From Pseudomonas sp. Os17 (GTDB lineage: Bacteria; Pseudomonadota; Gammaproteobacteria; Pseudomonadales; Pseudomonadaceae), in the NCBI RefSeq assembly GCF_001547895.1, contig NZ_AP014627.1, positions 5,707,501-5,771,500 of the forward strand: a stretch of DNA of 64,000 bases, read 5' to 3'. The position numbers and the translations under genes were made by a program. The notes beneath the pieces were generated by a model. That model had not been told where the DNA came from, did not search any database, and worked only from the letters and a program-made list of their open reading frames with translations. Below, in pieces: positions 57,892-64,000 of the stretch (the first letter of the stretch is position 1; each line of letters opens with the position of its first letter).

Positions 57892-59727
57892 GTGTTCTCG
57901 ATCTTCCCTCCCCGTCACCCCCGACTCCTCAGCCTCGGCCTGCTGGCCGCCGCCCTCAGCCTCAGCGCCTGTAACAACCCGCCCTCTTCCACTGCCCTGC
58001 CTGCCGCTCCGGAAATCGCTTCGGGCTACCGCACCGACATGCAGACCCGGCACGCCGACAAACACATGGCGGCCGCCGCCAACCCGCTGGCCGCCGAAGC
58101 CGGACGCGAGATGCTGCGCCAAGGCGGCTCGGCCATCGACGCGGCGATTGCCATGCAAGCGGTGCTGACCCTGGTGGAGCCGCAGTCCTCGGGGATTGGC
58201 GGCGGCGCGATGATCGTGCTCTGGGACGGCAAGGCCGTGCGCACCTATGACGGCCGGGAAACCGCACCCGCTGGCGCCACCGAGACACTCTTCCTGCAGG
58301 CGGACGGCAAGCCGATGCCCTTCCCTCAGGCGCAGATTGGTGGACGCTCGGTGGGCACCCCGGGCGTGCTGCGGGCCCTGGAAATGGCCCACCAGAAACA
58401 CGGGCGCCTGCCTTGGGCGCAATTGTTCGAACCGGCGATCCGCCTGGCCGAGCAAGGCTTCGCTATCTCGCCACGGCTGCACACCATGATCAGCGCCGAC
58501 CCGTTCCTGGCGCGCTCGCCGGACATGGCCGCGTACTTCCTCAATGCCGACGGCACGCCGAAAGCCGTGGGCACCTTACTGAAGAATCCACAGCTGGCCG
58601 CGGTGCTCAAACGCATCGCCCAGGAAGGCCCGGACGCCCTGTACACAGGCCCGGTGGCCGCAGAAATCGTCGCCAAGGTCCAGGGCCACGCCAACCCCGG
58701 CAGCCTGTCGCTCAATGACCTGCAAGGCTACCGCGCCAAGGAGCGCGCGCCGCTGTGCAGCGACTACAAGCGCTGGCAGGTGTGCGGCATGCCGCCGCCC
58801 TCTTCCGGCGGCGTGGCGGTGGCGCAGATCCTCGGCACCCTGCAAGCCCTGGAACAACGCGACCCGCGCTATGCCCTGGCCAACCTCAAGCCGCAGCAAA
58901 CCAACCTGCCGGCCGGCCTTGAGCCTGCGCCGCAAGCGGTGCACCTAATCGCCGAAGCCGAGCGCCTGGCCTACGCCGACCGCGGCCTGTACGTGGCCGA
59001 CAGCGACTTTGTGCCCGTGCCGGTGGCCGGCCTGATCGCCCCGGACTACCTGGCCCGGCGCGCCGCGCTGATCAGCGAGCGCAGCCTGGGCAAGGCCGAG
59101 CCGGGCCAGCCCCGGGGCATCCAGGTGGCCTACGCCCCGGACCGTTCGCCGATGCGCATTTCCACCTCACAAGTGGTGGCGGTGGATGACTTAGGGGGCG
59201 CGGTGTCCATGACCACCACGGTGGAAGCGGCCTTTGGTTCGCACCTGATGGTCCAGGGCTTCATGCTCAACAACCAGCTGACCGACTTCTCCTTCATCCC
59301 CGAGGAAAACGGCCAGAAGGTGGCCAACCGCGTCGAACCGGGCAAGCGCCCGCGCTCGTCCATGGCCCCGACCCTGGTCTTCGACCGCGCCAGCGGCGAA
59401 CTGCTGGCCAGCGTCGGCTCCCCGGGCGGCTCGCAGATCATCGAGTACGTGGCCAAGTCGCTGGTGGGCATGCTCGACTGGAACCTCGACCCGCAAGCCG
59501 CCGTCGGCCTGCCCAACTTTGGCAGCCGCAACGGCCCCACCGAACTGGAGAAAGGCCAGTTCAGCCCGGCCCTGAAGCAGGCACTGCAAGCTCGGGGACA
59601 TGAGGTCAACGAGATCGACATGACCAGCGGCACCCAGGCCATCGTTCGTGTGCGTGATGCCCAGGGCAAGGCCTCCTGGGCCGGCGGCGCCGATCCACGG
59701 CGCGAAGGGGAAGCGCTGGGGGATTGA
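57892..59727 (+). CDS. ggt: Gamma-glutamyltransferase, predicted lipoprotein
   Basis: 611 residues from the GTG at 57892, preferred over an in-frame GTG 18 bases upstream because GGAG lies 8 bases before it. A lipobox LSAC (Cys27) predicts a lipoprotein. The proenzyme cuts itself before the nucleophilic Thr; by alignment of ISTSQVVAVDD with the E. coli TTHYSVVD segment this is Thr425. Substrate residues lie in PQSSGIGGGAMIV, MTTTVEAAFGS and GKRPRSSMAPTLV. It would hydrolyse or transfer gamma-glutamyl groups of glutathione in the periplasm. A hairpin terminator follows. Confidence 0.92.
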   Translation: MFSIFPPRHPRLLSLGLLAAALSLSACNNPPSSTALPAAPEIASGYRTDMQTRHADKHMAAAANPLAAEAGREMLRQGGSAIDAAIAMQAVLTLVEPQSSGIGGGAMIVLWDGKAVRTYDGRETAPAGATETLFLQADGKPMPFPQAQIGGRSVGTPGVLRALEMAHQKHGRLPWAQLFEPAIRLAEQGFAISPRLHTMISADPFLARSPDMAAYFLNADGTPKAVGTLLKNPQLAAVLKRIAQEGPDALYTGPVAAEIVAKVQGHANPGSLSLNDLQGYRAKERAPLCSDYKRWQVCGMPPPSSGGVAVAQILGTLQALEQRDPRYALANLKPQQTNLPAGLEPAPQAVHLIAEAERLAYADRGLYVADSDFVPVPVAGLIAPDYLARRAALISERSLGKAEPGQPRGIQVAYAPDRSPMRISTSQVVAVDDLGGAVSMTTTVEAAFGSHLMVQGFMLNNQLTDFSFIPEENGQKVANRVEPGKRPRSSMAPTLVFDRASGELLASVGSPGGSQIIEYVAKSLVGMLDWNLDPQAAVGLPNFGSRNGPTELEKGQFSPALKQALQARGHEVNEIDMTSGTQAIVRVRDAQGKASWAGGADPRREGEALGD

Positions 59728-59747
59728 GGGTTATCGGATGAACCCGA

Positions 59748-59775
59748 GGGCTGGCCGTGAGGCTGGCCCTTTTTT
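59748..59775 (+). terminator. Rho-independent terminator after ggt
   Basis: GGGCTGGCC (59748-59756) pairs with GGCTGGCCC (59761-59769) over nine positions including two G-T pairs, GTGA loop, followed by six T residues; 21 bases after the ggt stop. Confidence 0.85.
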
Positions 59776-59881
59776 GTGGGCAGAGCCCCGGGGCACTGTA
59801 TGCAAAATTTCGCCGCGGTCTGTGTCTGACCCGGCCCGGGGATCTGCCCTAGCATCGTCCCTGTCCACCGAGGAACCGACG

Positions 59882-60376
59882 ATGAACGAAATTGCCGCCA
59901 ACCTTGATCTCCCGGGCCTGAGCCCACGACCCCTGATACCCCAGGACCTTGAACTGATCTGCCGCCATCGCCAGGCGATGTTTCTCGATGCCGGCCAGGA
60001 CCTCTGCACCTTGCAGGTGATGACCGAGCACTTTCGCCCCTGGTTGCGCGAACGCCTGGAGGACGGCCGCTACTACGGCTTCGCCCTGATGGACGCCGAG
60101 CAGAGCGTGGCCAGCATCGGCCTGATGAGCATCGACTGGCCGCCCCACCCTTCCCATCCGACCCAGGATCAGCGCGGCTATGTGCTCAACGTCTACGTCG
60201 AACCGGCCTACCGGCGCCGCGGCCTGGCGTCGGCGCTGATGAAACTGGCACAGGCCGAGTTCCGCCAGCGCGGGCTGGGCTTTGCCGTACTGCATGCGAC
60301 CGAGGCCGGCAAGCCGTTGTATCAGGGGCTGGGTTGGGCCGCGACCAGTGAGATGGCGAAGGTGTTGGAAGCTTGA
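59882..60376 (+). CDS. GNAT-family N-acetyltransferase
   Basis: 164 residues from MNEIAANLDLPGLSPRPLIP. The acetyl-CoA motif A is in YVLNVYVEPAYRRRGLASALMKLAQAEF (about 100-127), and the final motif is GKPLYQGLGWAATSEMAKVL. A stand-alone acetyltransferase with unknown acceptor. Start supported by GAGGAACCGACG upstream. Confidence 0.88.
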   Translation: MNEIAANLDLPGLSPRPLIPQDLELICRHRQAMFLDAGQDLCTLQVMTEHFRPWLRERLEDGRYYGFALMDAEQSVASIGLMSIDWPPHPSHPTQDQRGYVLNVYVEPAYRRRGLASALMKLAQAEFRQRGLGFAVLHATEAGKPLYQGLGWAATSEMAKVLEA

Positions 60377-60566
60377 GTTAGCTGCTCTGGATCATAGAGC
60401 CGCACTGAGCAGAGTTGCCCGAGTTTCAGGTCATGCAAAAGGTGACATCGAAGGCATGGATCACACACAAGAAAGCGAATGGGCTGACTGGAAATCAGGA
60501 CTCCGCTCATTGGCGTTGCAACTCCACGTTCTTAATCTTTCAGGAGTCATCTCCTAGCACTCACCA

Positions 60567-60596
60567 TTGCCGCAAGGTACGTCAAAGACGTAGAAT
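60567..60596 (+). promoter_or_regulatory. Promoter with palindromic operator of the first toxin-antitoxin module
   Basis: -35 TTGCCG (60567-60572), 18-base spacer, -10 TAGAAT (60591-60596). The palindrome TACGTC-AAA-GACGTA (60578-60592) covers the spacer and the -10, where an antitoxin repressor would block RNA polymerase. The rest of the 228-base gap from the GNAT gene shows no gene. Confidence 0.7.
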
Positions 60597-60604
60597 CCTC
60601 CCGC

Positions 60605-60925
60605 ATGCTGACGATCATAGAATCTCCGCTGTTTTCCAGACTCTGGCCCGATTACTGGTCCGAAGAAGAGCGTGGAGCGTTCATGACGTTTCTTGCCAAC
60701 GACCCGGAGTCCGGCGTTGTCATTCCGGGTTCTGGCGGTTGCAGGAAAATCAGATGGAGCGTTGATGGACGTGGAAAAAGTGGCTCGGTGCGGGTCATCT
60801 ATACCACCCAGCTCGCATGCGGAGCCCTGGTTGCGTTGGTGATCTATGGCAAAGGCGCTACCGAAAACATTCCAGCGCCTGTTCTGCGCAGAATCGCGAA
60901 GGAGATGAATCATGCCCCTTACTGA
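60605..60925 (+). CDS. RelE/HigB2-type toxin
   Basis: 106 residues: MLTIIESPLFSRLWPDYWSEEERGAFMTFLANDP, then CRKIRWSVDGRGKSGSVRVIYTT and LVALVIYGKGATENIPAPVLRRI, the arrangement of HigB2/RelE-fold mRNA interferases (KIRW..G.GKSGG..R.IY core). It would cleave mRNA on the ribosome when free. It is followed by an overlapping XRE antitoxin gene (14 bases), toxin first, as in higBA-type modules. Confidence 0.87.
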   Translation: MLTIIESPLFSRLWPDYWSEEERGAFMTFLANDPESGVVIPGSGGCRKIRWSVDGRGKSGSVRVIYTTQLACGALVALVIYGKGATENIPAPVLRRIAKEMNHAPY

Positions 60926-61229
60926 AGAAGAACTATTGGCACGTGATGCCAAGCGCAATATCGGCCAGGAGCTTCTGGACGCGATCATCGATGTCAAAGC
61001 CGGCCGTCACGGCAATACCCACAGCATTCCACTCACCAAGGCCGCCGAAGCCCGCGGTAAAACCGGGTTGTCACAACCCAAGTTTGCCCAACTGCTTGGC
61101 GTGTCGGTAAGGACCCTTCAAGAGTGGGAGCAAGGTCGGCGCTCGCCTTCCGGAGCGGCCCGTTCATTGCTGCATATCGCGATGCTCAGGCCCGATGTAT
61201 TTCGTGAGGTGCTGGCACAACCTCTGTAG
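60912..61229 (+). CDS. XRE-type antitoxin (HigA2-like)
   Basis: 105 residues. The C-terminal HTH is KTGLSQPKFAQLLGVSVRTLQEWEQGRRSPSGAARSLL (about 52-90), and the N-terminal helical part probably binds the toxin. It should neutralise the upstream toxin and repress the shared promoter through the TACGTC-AAA-GACGTA palindrome. Confidence 0.88.
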   Translation: MPLTEEELLARDAKRNIGQELLDAIIDVKAGRHGNTHSIPLTKAAEARGKTGLSQPKFAQLLGVSVRTLQEWEQGRRSPSGAARSLLHIAMLRPDVFREVLAQPL

Positions 61230-61325
61230 CCGCTGCCGCAGGCTGCGACAAGGACCGAAGGGCCTTCGGCGCCAGGGAGATCGCTGCGACCTCCGGTCGT
61301 TCGCAGCCTGCGGCAGCGGCTACAG
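61224..61325. repeat. REP/BIME-type inverted pair
   Basis: Two 25-bp arms (61224-61248 and 61301-61325) are exact reverse complements, with core GTAGCCGCTGCCGCAGGCTG, separated by 52 bases that contain smaller GAAGGGCCTTC and GACCTCCGGTC palindromes. This is the common Pseudomonas REP doublet. It overlaps the antitoxin stop codon and probably ends its transcript. Confidence 0.9.
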
Positions 61326-61355
61326 GTCGGTTCACATAAAGTCGCAGCAATGCCG

Positions 61356-61384
61356 TTGCGACACCCTCCCCACCTCGCTATCCT
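61356..61384 (+). promoter_or_regulatory. Candidate promoter of the DUF3077 leader RNA
   Basis: TTGCGA (61356-61361), 17-base spacer and TATCCT (61379-61384) predict transcription from about 61391, about 300 bases before the DUF3077 gene. The element is moderate, but spacing is ideal and it sits directly before the structured leader. Confidence 0.5.
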
Positions 61385-61390
61385 TCGCCC

Positions 61391-61615
61391 GTCGCTGCAA
61401 CATCAGCGAACGGGCTTGGCGGCCCGAACCACGAAAGGCGCAATAGCGCCAAAACACGAATGCAGGCGCTTTTTTTGTGCCCGCATTTCTGTGTCATGGC
61501 GGATTGCGCAGGGACCCCTTCGGGGGTGCCGGTTCCTTTCGTGCCGGTCCGCCAACCTTGTGCAATCCGCCACCCAAATCTGCTTGGCGGCAGACGGTGG
61601 TGGTTCCCAATACGA
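61391..61615 (+). ncRNA. Structured leader RNA candidate upstream of DUF3077
   Basis: Three elements are visible. First, a hairpin CGCTG-CAACAT-CAGCG (61393-61408). Second, GCGCC at 61446-61450 can pair either with GGCGC just upstream (61437-61441, AATA loop) or, as AGCGCC, with GGCGCT at 61465-61470, the latter followed by seven T residues (61470-61476): a terminator/antiterminator layout. Third, a long closing stem (61497-61510 with 61559-61572, 13 of 14 pairs) encloses ACCCC-TTCG-GGGGT (61514-61527, UUCG tetraloop) and two GTGCCGGT copies. I do not recognise a named RNA family; a riboswitch, attenuator or processed sRNA is possible. Confidence 0.5.
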
Positions 61616-61629
61616 AAGGAGTCGTCACC

Positions 61630-61695
61630 ATGCATCACACTCGAAATCCGTCTTCCCCACACCTCCCGTCACACAAAACCGGAGGTGCCCGATGA
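61630..61695 (+). CDS. Short upstream ORF (21 residues) overlapping the DUF3077 start
   Basis: ATG at 61630 follows a strong AAGGAG site (61616-61621) and reads 21 codons (MHHTRNPSSPHLPSHKTGGAR) to a TGA that overlaps the ATG of the DUF3077 gene (ATGA). Its own 3' part carries the GGAGG used by that gene. The layout suggests translational coupling or a leader peptide. No homologue is recognised. Confidence 0.5.
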   Translation: MHHTRNPSSPHLPSHKTGGAR

Positions 61696-61958
61696 CCACT
61701 CAATCGCCCCTGACCACCCTCGGTGAAATCCGCTTTTCCCATTGCGGCGAACACCTGCATCCGCTGTTTCGCGTGAATGCCGACGTGCCGATCAGCGATG
61801 CCCTGGAGCACGCCTCGGCGCTGTTGCATCTGGCAAAGCAATTCACCCTGGAGGCGGCCATGGAGCCGGGCTGCGACCGCTATGCTTGGGCGGCACACCA
61901 CCTGGCAGAGATGGGCAAGGCACTGATGGACGACGTGCACGCCACGCTCTCTGCATGA
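61692..61958 (+). CDS. DUF3077 family protein
   Basis: 88 residues from ATG 61692, with GGAGG 6 bases upstream. The sequence (LFRVNADVPISDALEHASALLHLAKQFTLEAAME...YAWAAHHLAEMGKALMDDV) matches the small DUF3077 family, common in Pseudomonas and often present in several copies; predicted helical and soluble. Function unknown. Its long structured leader and upstream ORF suggest post-transcriptional control. Confidence 0.82.
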   Translation: MTTQSPLTTLGEIRFSHCGEHLHPLFRVNADVPISDALEHASALLHLAKQFTLEAAMEPGCDRYAWAAHHLAEMGKALMDDVHATLSA

Positions 61959-61989
61959 CCTGATCGTCCCTGAGCCGACGTCGCCGGCG

Positions 61990-62013
61990 CGGGCAGATCC
62001 AACGATCTGCCCG
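61990..62013. terminator. Hairpin after DUF3077
   Basis: CGGGCAGATC (61990-61999) pairs perfectly with GATCTGCCCG (62004-62013) around CAAC, 31 bases after the DUF3077 stop. No T tract follows, so termination is uncertain. Confidence 0.5.
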
Positions 62014-62038
62014 TACGTCGCCTGACGCACTCAGCGAC

Positions 62039-62067
62039 TTGTTTAAGTCCCATCACGGGACTAGGAT
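62039..62067 (+). promoter_or_regulatory. Promoter with palindromic operator of the second toxin-antitoxin module
   Basis: -35 TTGTTT (62039-62044), 17-base spacer, -10 TAGGAT (62062-62067). The palindrome AGTCCC-ATCAC-GGGACT (62046-62062) fills the spacer exactly, a classic repressor position. The toxin ATG follows at 62074, so the transcript would be nearly leaderless. Confidence 0.72.
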
Positions 62068-62073
62068 CGCGCC

Positions 62074-62376
62074 ATGAGAATTATTGCAGTCAGTCAGTTG
62101 AAGGCCTTCTGGGAGAAGTACCCGGATGCAGAGCAGCCTTTACTGGCTTGGGTCGATGAAGCAAGGAATGCCGAGTGGTCCAACCCTGCGCAAATCAAGG
62201 ACCAGTATCGCAACGCGAGCATTCTCAAAAGCCGCAGGGTGGTCTTCAACATCAAGGGCAACGAGTATCGACTGGTCGTTGCCGTGGCCTATCGTTTCGG
62301 CGCGCTGTACATCAAGTTCGTAGGCACCCACCGGCAGTACGACGCCATTGATGCCGACAGCGTAGACATGGAGTAA
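62074..62376 (+). CDS. higB: HigB-type toxin (mRNA interferase)
   Basis: 100 residues: MRIIAVSQLKAFWEKYPDAEQPLLAWVDEARNAEWSNPAQIKDQY, then RRVVFNIKGNEYRLVVAVAYRFGALYIKFVGTHRQYD, the canonical HigB core (FNI.GN.YRLV....Y....ikFvGTH..YD). It cleaves mRNA in association with the ribosome. The antitoxin gene starts 6 bases later. Confidence 0.94.
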   Translation: MRIIAVSQLKAFWEKYPDAEQPLLAWVDEARNAEWSNPAQIKDQYRNASILKSRRVVFNIKGNEYRLVVAVAYRFGALYIKFVGTHRQYDAIDADSVDME

Positions 62377-62381
62377 CCCAG

Positions 62382-62753
62382 ATGAACATCCGCCCTATCC
62401 ACACCGACCAGGACTACCGCGCCGCGCTGCAAAGCGTCTCGCCCCTGTTCGACAACGAGCCGCAGCCCGGGACACCTGAAGGCGATTACTTCGACGTGAT
62501 GATCACCCTGATCGAGGCGTACGAAGCCAGGCAGTTTCCCCTGGACCTGCCCAACCCGATCGAGGCGATCAAGTTCCGCATGGAGCAATCCGGCTTGTCC
62601 GCCGCCGACCTGGCACCCGCCATCGGCCGCACCAACCGCGTCTACGAGGTGCTCAACGGCAAGCGCGCGCTGACCCTGCCGATGATCTGGAAACTGCACC
62701 AACTGTTCGGCATCCCGGCCGAAAGCCTGATCAAGCCGAACAAGTCGTCCTGA
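62382..62753 (+). CDS. higA: HigA-type antitoxin (XRE)
   Basis: 123 residues. N-terminal toxin-binding half (MNIRPIHTDQDYRAALQSVSPLFDNEPQPGTPEGDYFDVM) and a C-terminal HTH (LSAADLAPAIGRTNRVYEVLNGKRALTLPMIWKLHQLFGIPAESLI). It neutralises HigB and probably binds the AGTCCC-N5-GGGACT palindrome. Confidence 0.94.
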   Translation: MNIRPIHTDQDYRAALQSVSPLFDNEPQPGTPEGDYFDVMITLIEAYEARQFPLDLPNPIEAIKFRMEQSGLSAADLAPAIGRTNRVYEVLNGKRALTLPMIWKLHQLFGIPAESLIKPNKSS

Positions 62754-62831
62754 GCATCACTGCCGGGCTTGAGCTTGCCCTTGGGTAAAGGCCCAACCTG
62801 CCTGGCAACCCAACACCACCAAGGACGCTCC

Positions 62832-63644
62832 ATGCTCACCATCGGACAAATGGCCCGCTGCCACGGCCTCACCACCAAGACCCTGCGCCATTACGACAGC
62901 ATCGGCCTGTTCACCCCGGCCCTCACCGGCCGGGACAACGGCTACCGCTACTACAGCCCGGAACAGATCGTAACCCTGGGCCGCATCGTCTGGCTGCGGC
63001 AGTTGGGCATGTCCCTGGAAGACATCCGCACGCTGGCGGACCAGGGCGGCCTGGACAGCGTGCTGCACATGCAGCAGTCGCTGCAGGAGCATGCCCGGCA
63101 GCTGGAAAGCGAGATTGCCCGCAGCCAGAAAGTGCTGGGTCACCTGCAACGCTACCTGGCCCAGCCACAGCGCCAGATCCCTGCCCCGCAGACGCCGCAG
63201 AAGGTGTTCCTGGCCCGGCAACGGATCATCGGCATGGCCTGGCAGCAGGATGACCCGGGCTCCATCGCCGAGCTCTGGCAACGCTTCGAACCCCGGGAGC
63301 AGGAAATCCAGCGCCTGGCCGAGCCGGTGGGCACCTACGGCATCTGCCAGCCCCTGGAAGACGGCCAGTGGCGCTATGTCGCCGGCTTGCCGGTGGCCGC
63401 CGATGCGCCCCTGGTGCCGGGCATGGTCGAGCTGGACATCCCCGCCCGCCACTACGCCCGGGTCGAGCATCACGGCACCGTGGCCACCCTGCCGGAAACC
63501 TTTCGCGCCGCCTACAGCGAATGGCTGCCCGCCGCCGGGATGATGCCGATCGAAGCGGTGGAGTTCGAATACACCGGCGAGCGTTTCCTGGGGCCCATGC
63601 ACCCGGACAGCGTGGTGGAGCTGTACATCCCGCTCAAGGCCTGA
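62832..63644 (+). CDS. MerR-family regulator with GyrI-like effector domain
   Basis: 270 residues from MLTIGQMARCHGLTTKTLRHYDSIGLFTPA. MerR HTH at 1-70, coiled dimer helix (SLEDIRTLADQGG... QSLQEHARQLESEIARSQKVLGHLQRYL) and a C-terminal GyrI/BmrR-type small-molecule-binding domain (about 145-270, ending GPMHPDSVVELYIPLKA). The class often senses drugs or lipophilic cations. No efflux gene is visible beside it within the window. Confidence 0.9.
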   Translation: MLTIGQMARCHGLTTKTLRHYDSIGLFTPALTGRDNGYRYYSPEQIVTLGRIVWLRQLGMSLEDIRTLADQGGLDSVLHMQQSLQEHARQLESEIARSQKVLGHLQRYLAQPQRQIPAPQTPQKVFLARQRIIGMAWQQDDPGSIAELWQRFEPREQEIQRLAEPVGTYGICQPLEDGQWRYVAGLPVAADAPLVPGMVELDIPARHYARVEHHGTVATLPETFRAAYSEWLPAAGMMPIEAVEFEYTGERFLGPMHPDSVVELYIPLKA

Positions 63645-63777
63645 AACATCCGCAAGGCGGGCCGCCCCACAGGCAACCGCTGGTCTGGCGCTGCCTTTGC
63701 AGCGCGGTCTGTCAGCAAAAGTGCCTCGGATACCGCTATGCTCTGCAGCCATTCCCAGGTTACCGAGCGAAGGCCCG

Positions 63778-64000
63778 ATGAGTTTCCAGGCAGCTGTGTT
63801 GAACCAGATACCCGGCATCCGTCATGAGTTTTCGACCCTGGGCGCTGCCCTGCCGGCCAACCTGTTCTTCTGCTCGCAGGTCCACAGTGGCGAGGTGGTG
63901 CACGCCAGCACCACCCTGCCCAGCGGGATCATTCGCGGCGATGCGGTCCTCACCCATTCCAGCCGGCCCATCGCGGTGGTCACCGCCGACTGCCTGCCGT
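63778..64000 (+). CDS. PgeF/YfiH-type laccase-domain protein, N-terminal part (partial)
   Basis: The first 74 codons of a gene cut by the window edge: MSFQAAVLNQIPGIRHEFSTLG, then FFCSQVHSGEVVHA and VVTADCLP. The QVHSG and TADCLP segments are the metal-site motifs of the PgeF/YfiH (COG1496) family, called purine nucleoside phosphorylase, polyphenol oxidase or peptidoglycan-editing factor. The N terminus is shorter than in the main PgeF group, so it may be a paralogue. Confidence 0.82.
   Translation, partial: MSFQAAVLNQIPGIRHEFSTLGAALPANLFFCSQVHSGEVVHASTTLPSGIIRGDAVLTHSSRPIAVVTADCLP

Noticed and set aside
61224..61325. CRISPR repeat pair
   Set aside because: The repeats are inverted, only two in number and match Pseudomonas REP; no regular spacer array exists in the window.

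Overview
The window reads as chromosomal DNA of a fluorescent Pseudomonas, probably of the P. fluorescens/protegens/chlororaphis lineage. Evidence for this is the high GC, the Pseudomonas-type order of housekeeping genes (upp-uraA, hemH, phrB cluster, murI-moeB-prmC-prfA-hemA, lolB-ispE-tRNA-prs-rplY-pth-ychF), Pseudomonas REP palindromes, and very familiar protein sequences (Prs, PobA, renalase, 4-cresol dehydrogenase). Species is an inference.

Region 1 (1-15 kb). The upp end and uraA face hemH. A divergent pair (SDR39-type epimerase and a renalase-like flavoprotein with a small Trp-rich protein) is followed by a tightly packed plus-strand operon: DUF523/DUF1722 protein, a MerR/LitR-type regulator, DNA photolyase, NTF2-like protein, SDR, FAD oxidoreductase, DUF1365, CFA synthase and DUF2878. 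Upstream of both the renalase and the operon lie T(A/G)TAC(A/C)-N12-TGTACA direct repeats, one placed over a good sigma-70 promoter. The layout fits a light-induced regulon coupling DNA repair to membrane-lipid modification. YkgJ and PagL follow.

Region 2 (14-26 kb). Core genes: murI, moeB, prmC, prfA and hemA on the minus strand; a TPR lipoprotein, lolB, ispE, tRNA-Gln, prs, rplY, pth and ychF on the plus strand.

Region 3 (26-45 kb), accessory. An AraC regulator and an orphan ABM monooxygenase, a Fur-boxed catecholate-type TonB receptor, then an aromatic block: pobA/pobR, an outer-membrane MetA-pathway protein, a sigma-54 activator, and an operon pchA-pchC-pchX-pchF plus a second cytochrome c. 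Together these would convert a 4-alkylphenol (p-cresol type) via 4-hydroxybenzaldehyde and 4-hydroxybenzoate to protocatechuate. Two sigma-54 promoters with matching upstream blocks tie the outer-membrane protein and the pch operon to the activator. An MFS transporter and a chemoreceptor follow.

Region 4 (44-60 kb). LysR regulator divergent from a polyamine-type ABC transporter and an amidase; tRNA-Met; an acid phosphatase; an FpvA/FecA-type receptor with FecR and FecI; a di-haem peroxidase with an ANR-like site; a gamma-glutamyltransferase lipoprotein; a GNAT acetyltransferase.

Region 5 (60-64 kb). Two toxin-antitoxin modules, each with a palindrome at its promoter, flank a REP pair and a DUF3077 gene. 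The DUF3077 leader carries a promoter, two mutually exclusive hairpins (one terminator-like), a branched structured element with a UUCG tetraloop, and a 21-codon upstream ORF overlapping the gene start. This leader is the best candidate here for an undescribed regulatory element. A MerR/GyrI-like regulator and the start of a PgeF-type protein close the window.
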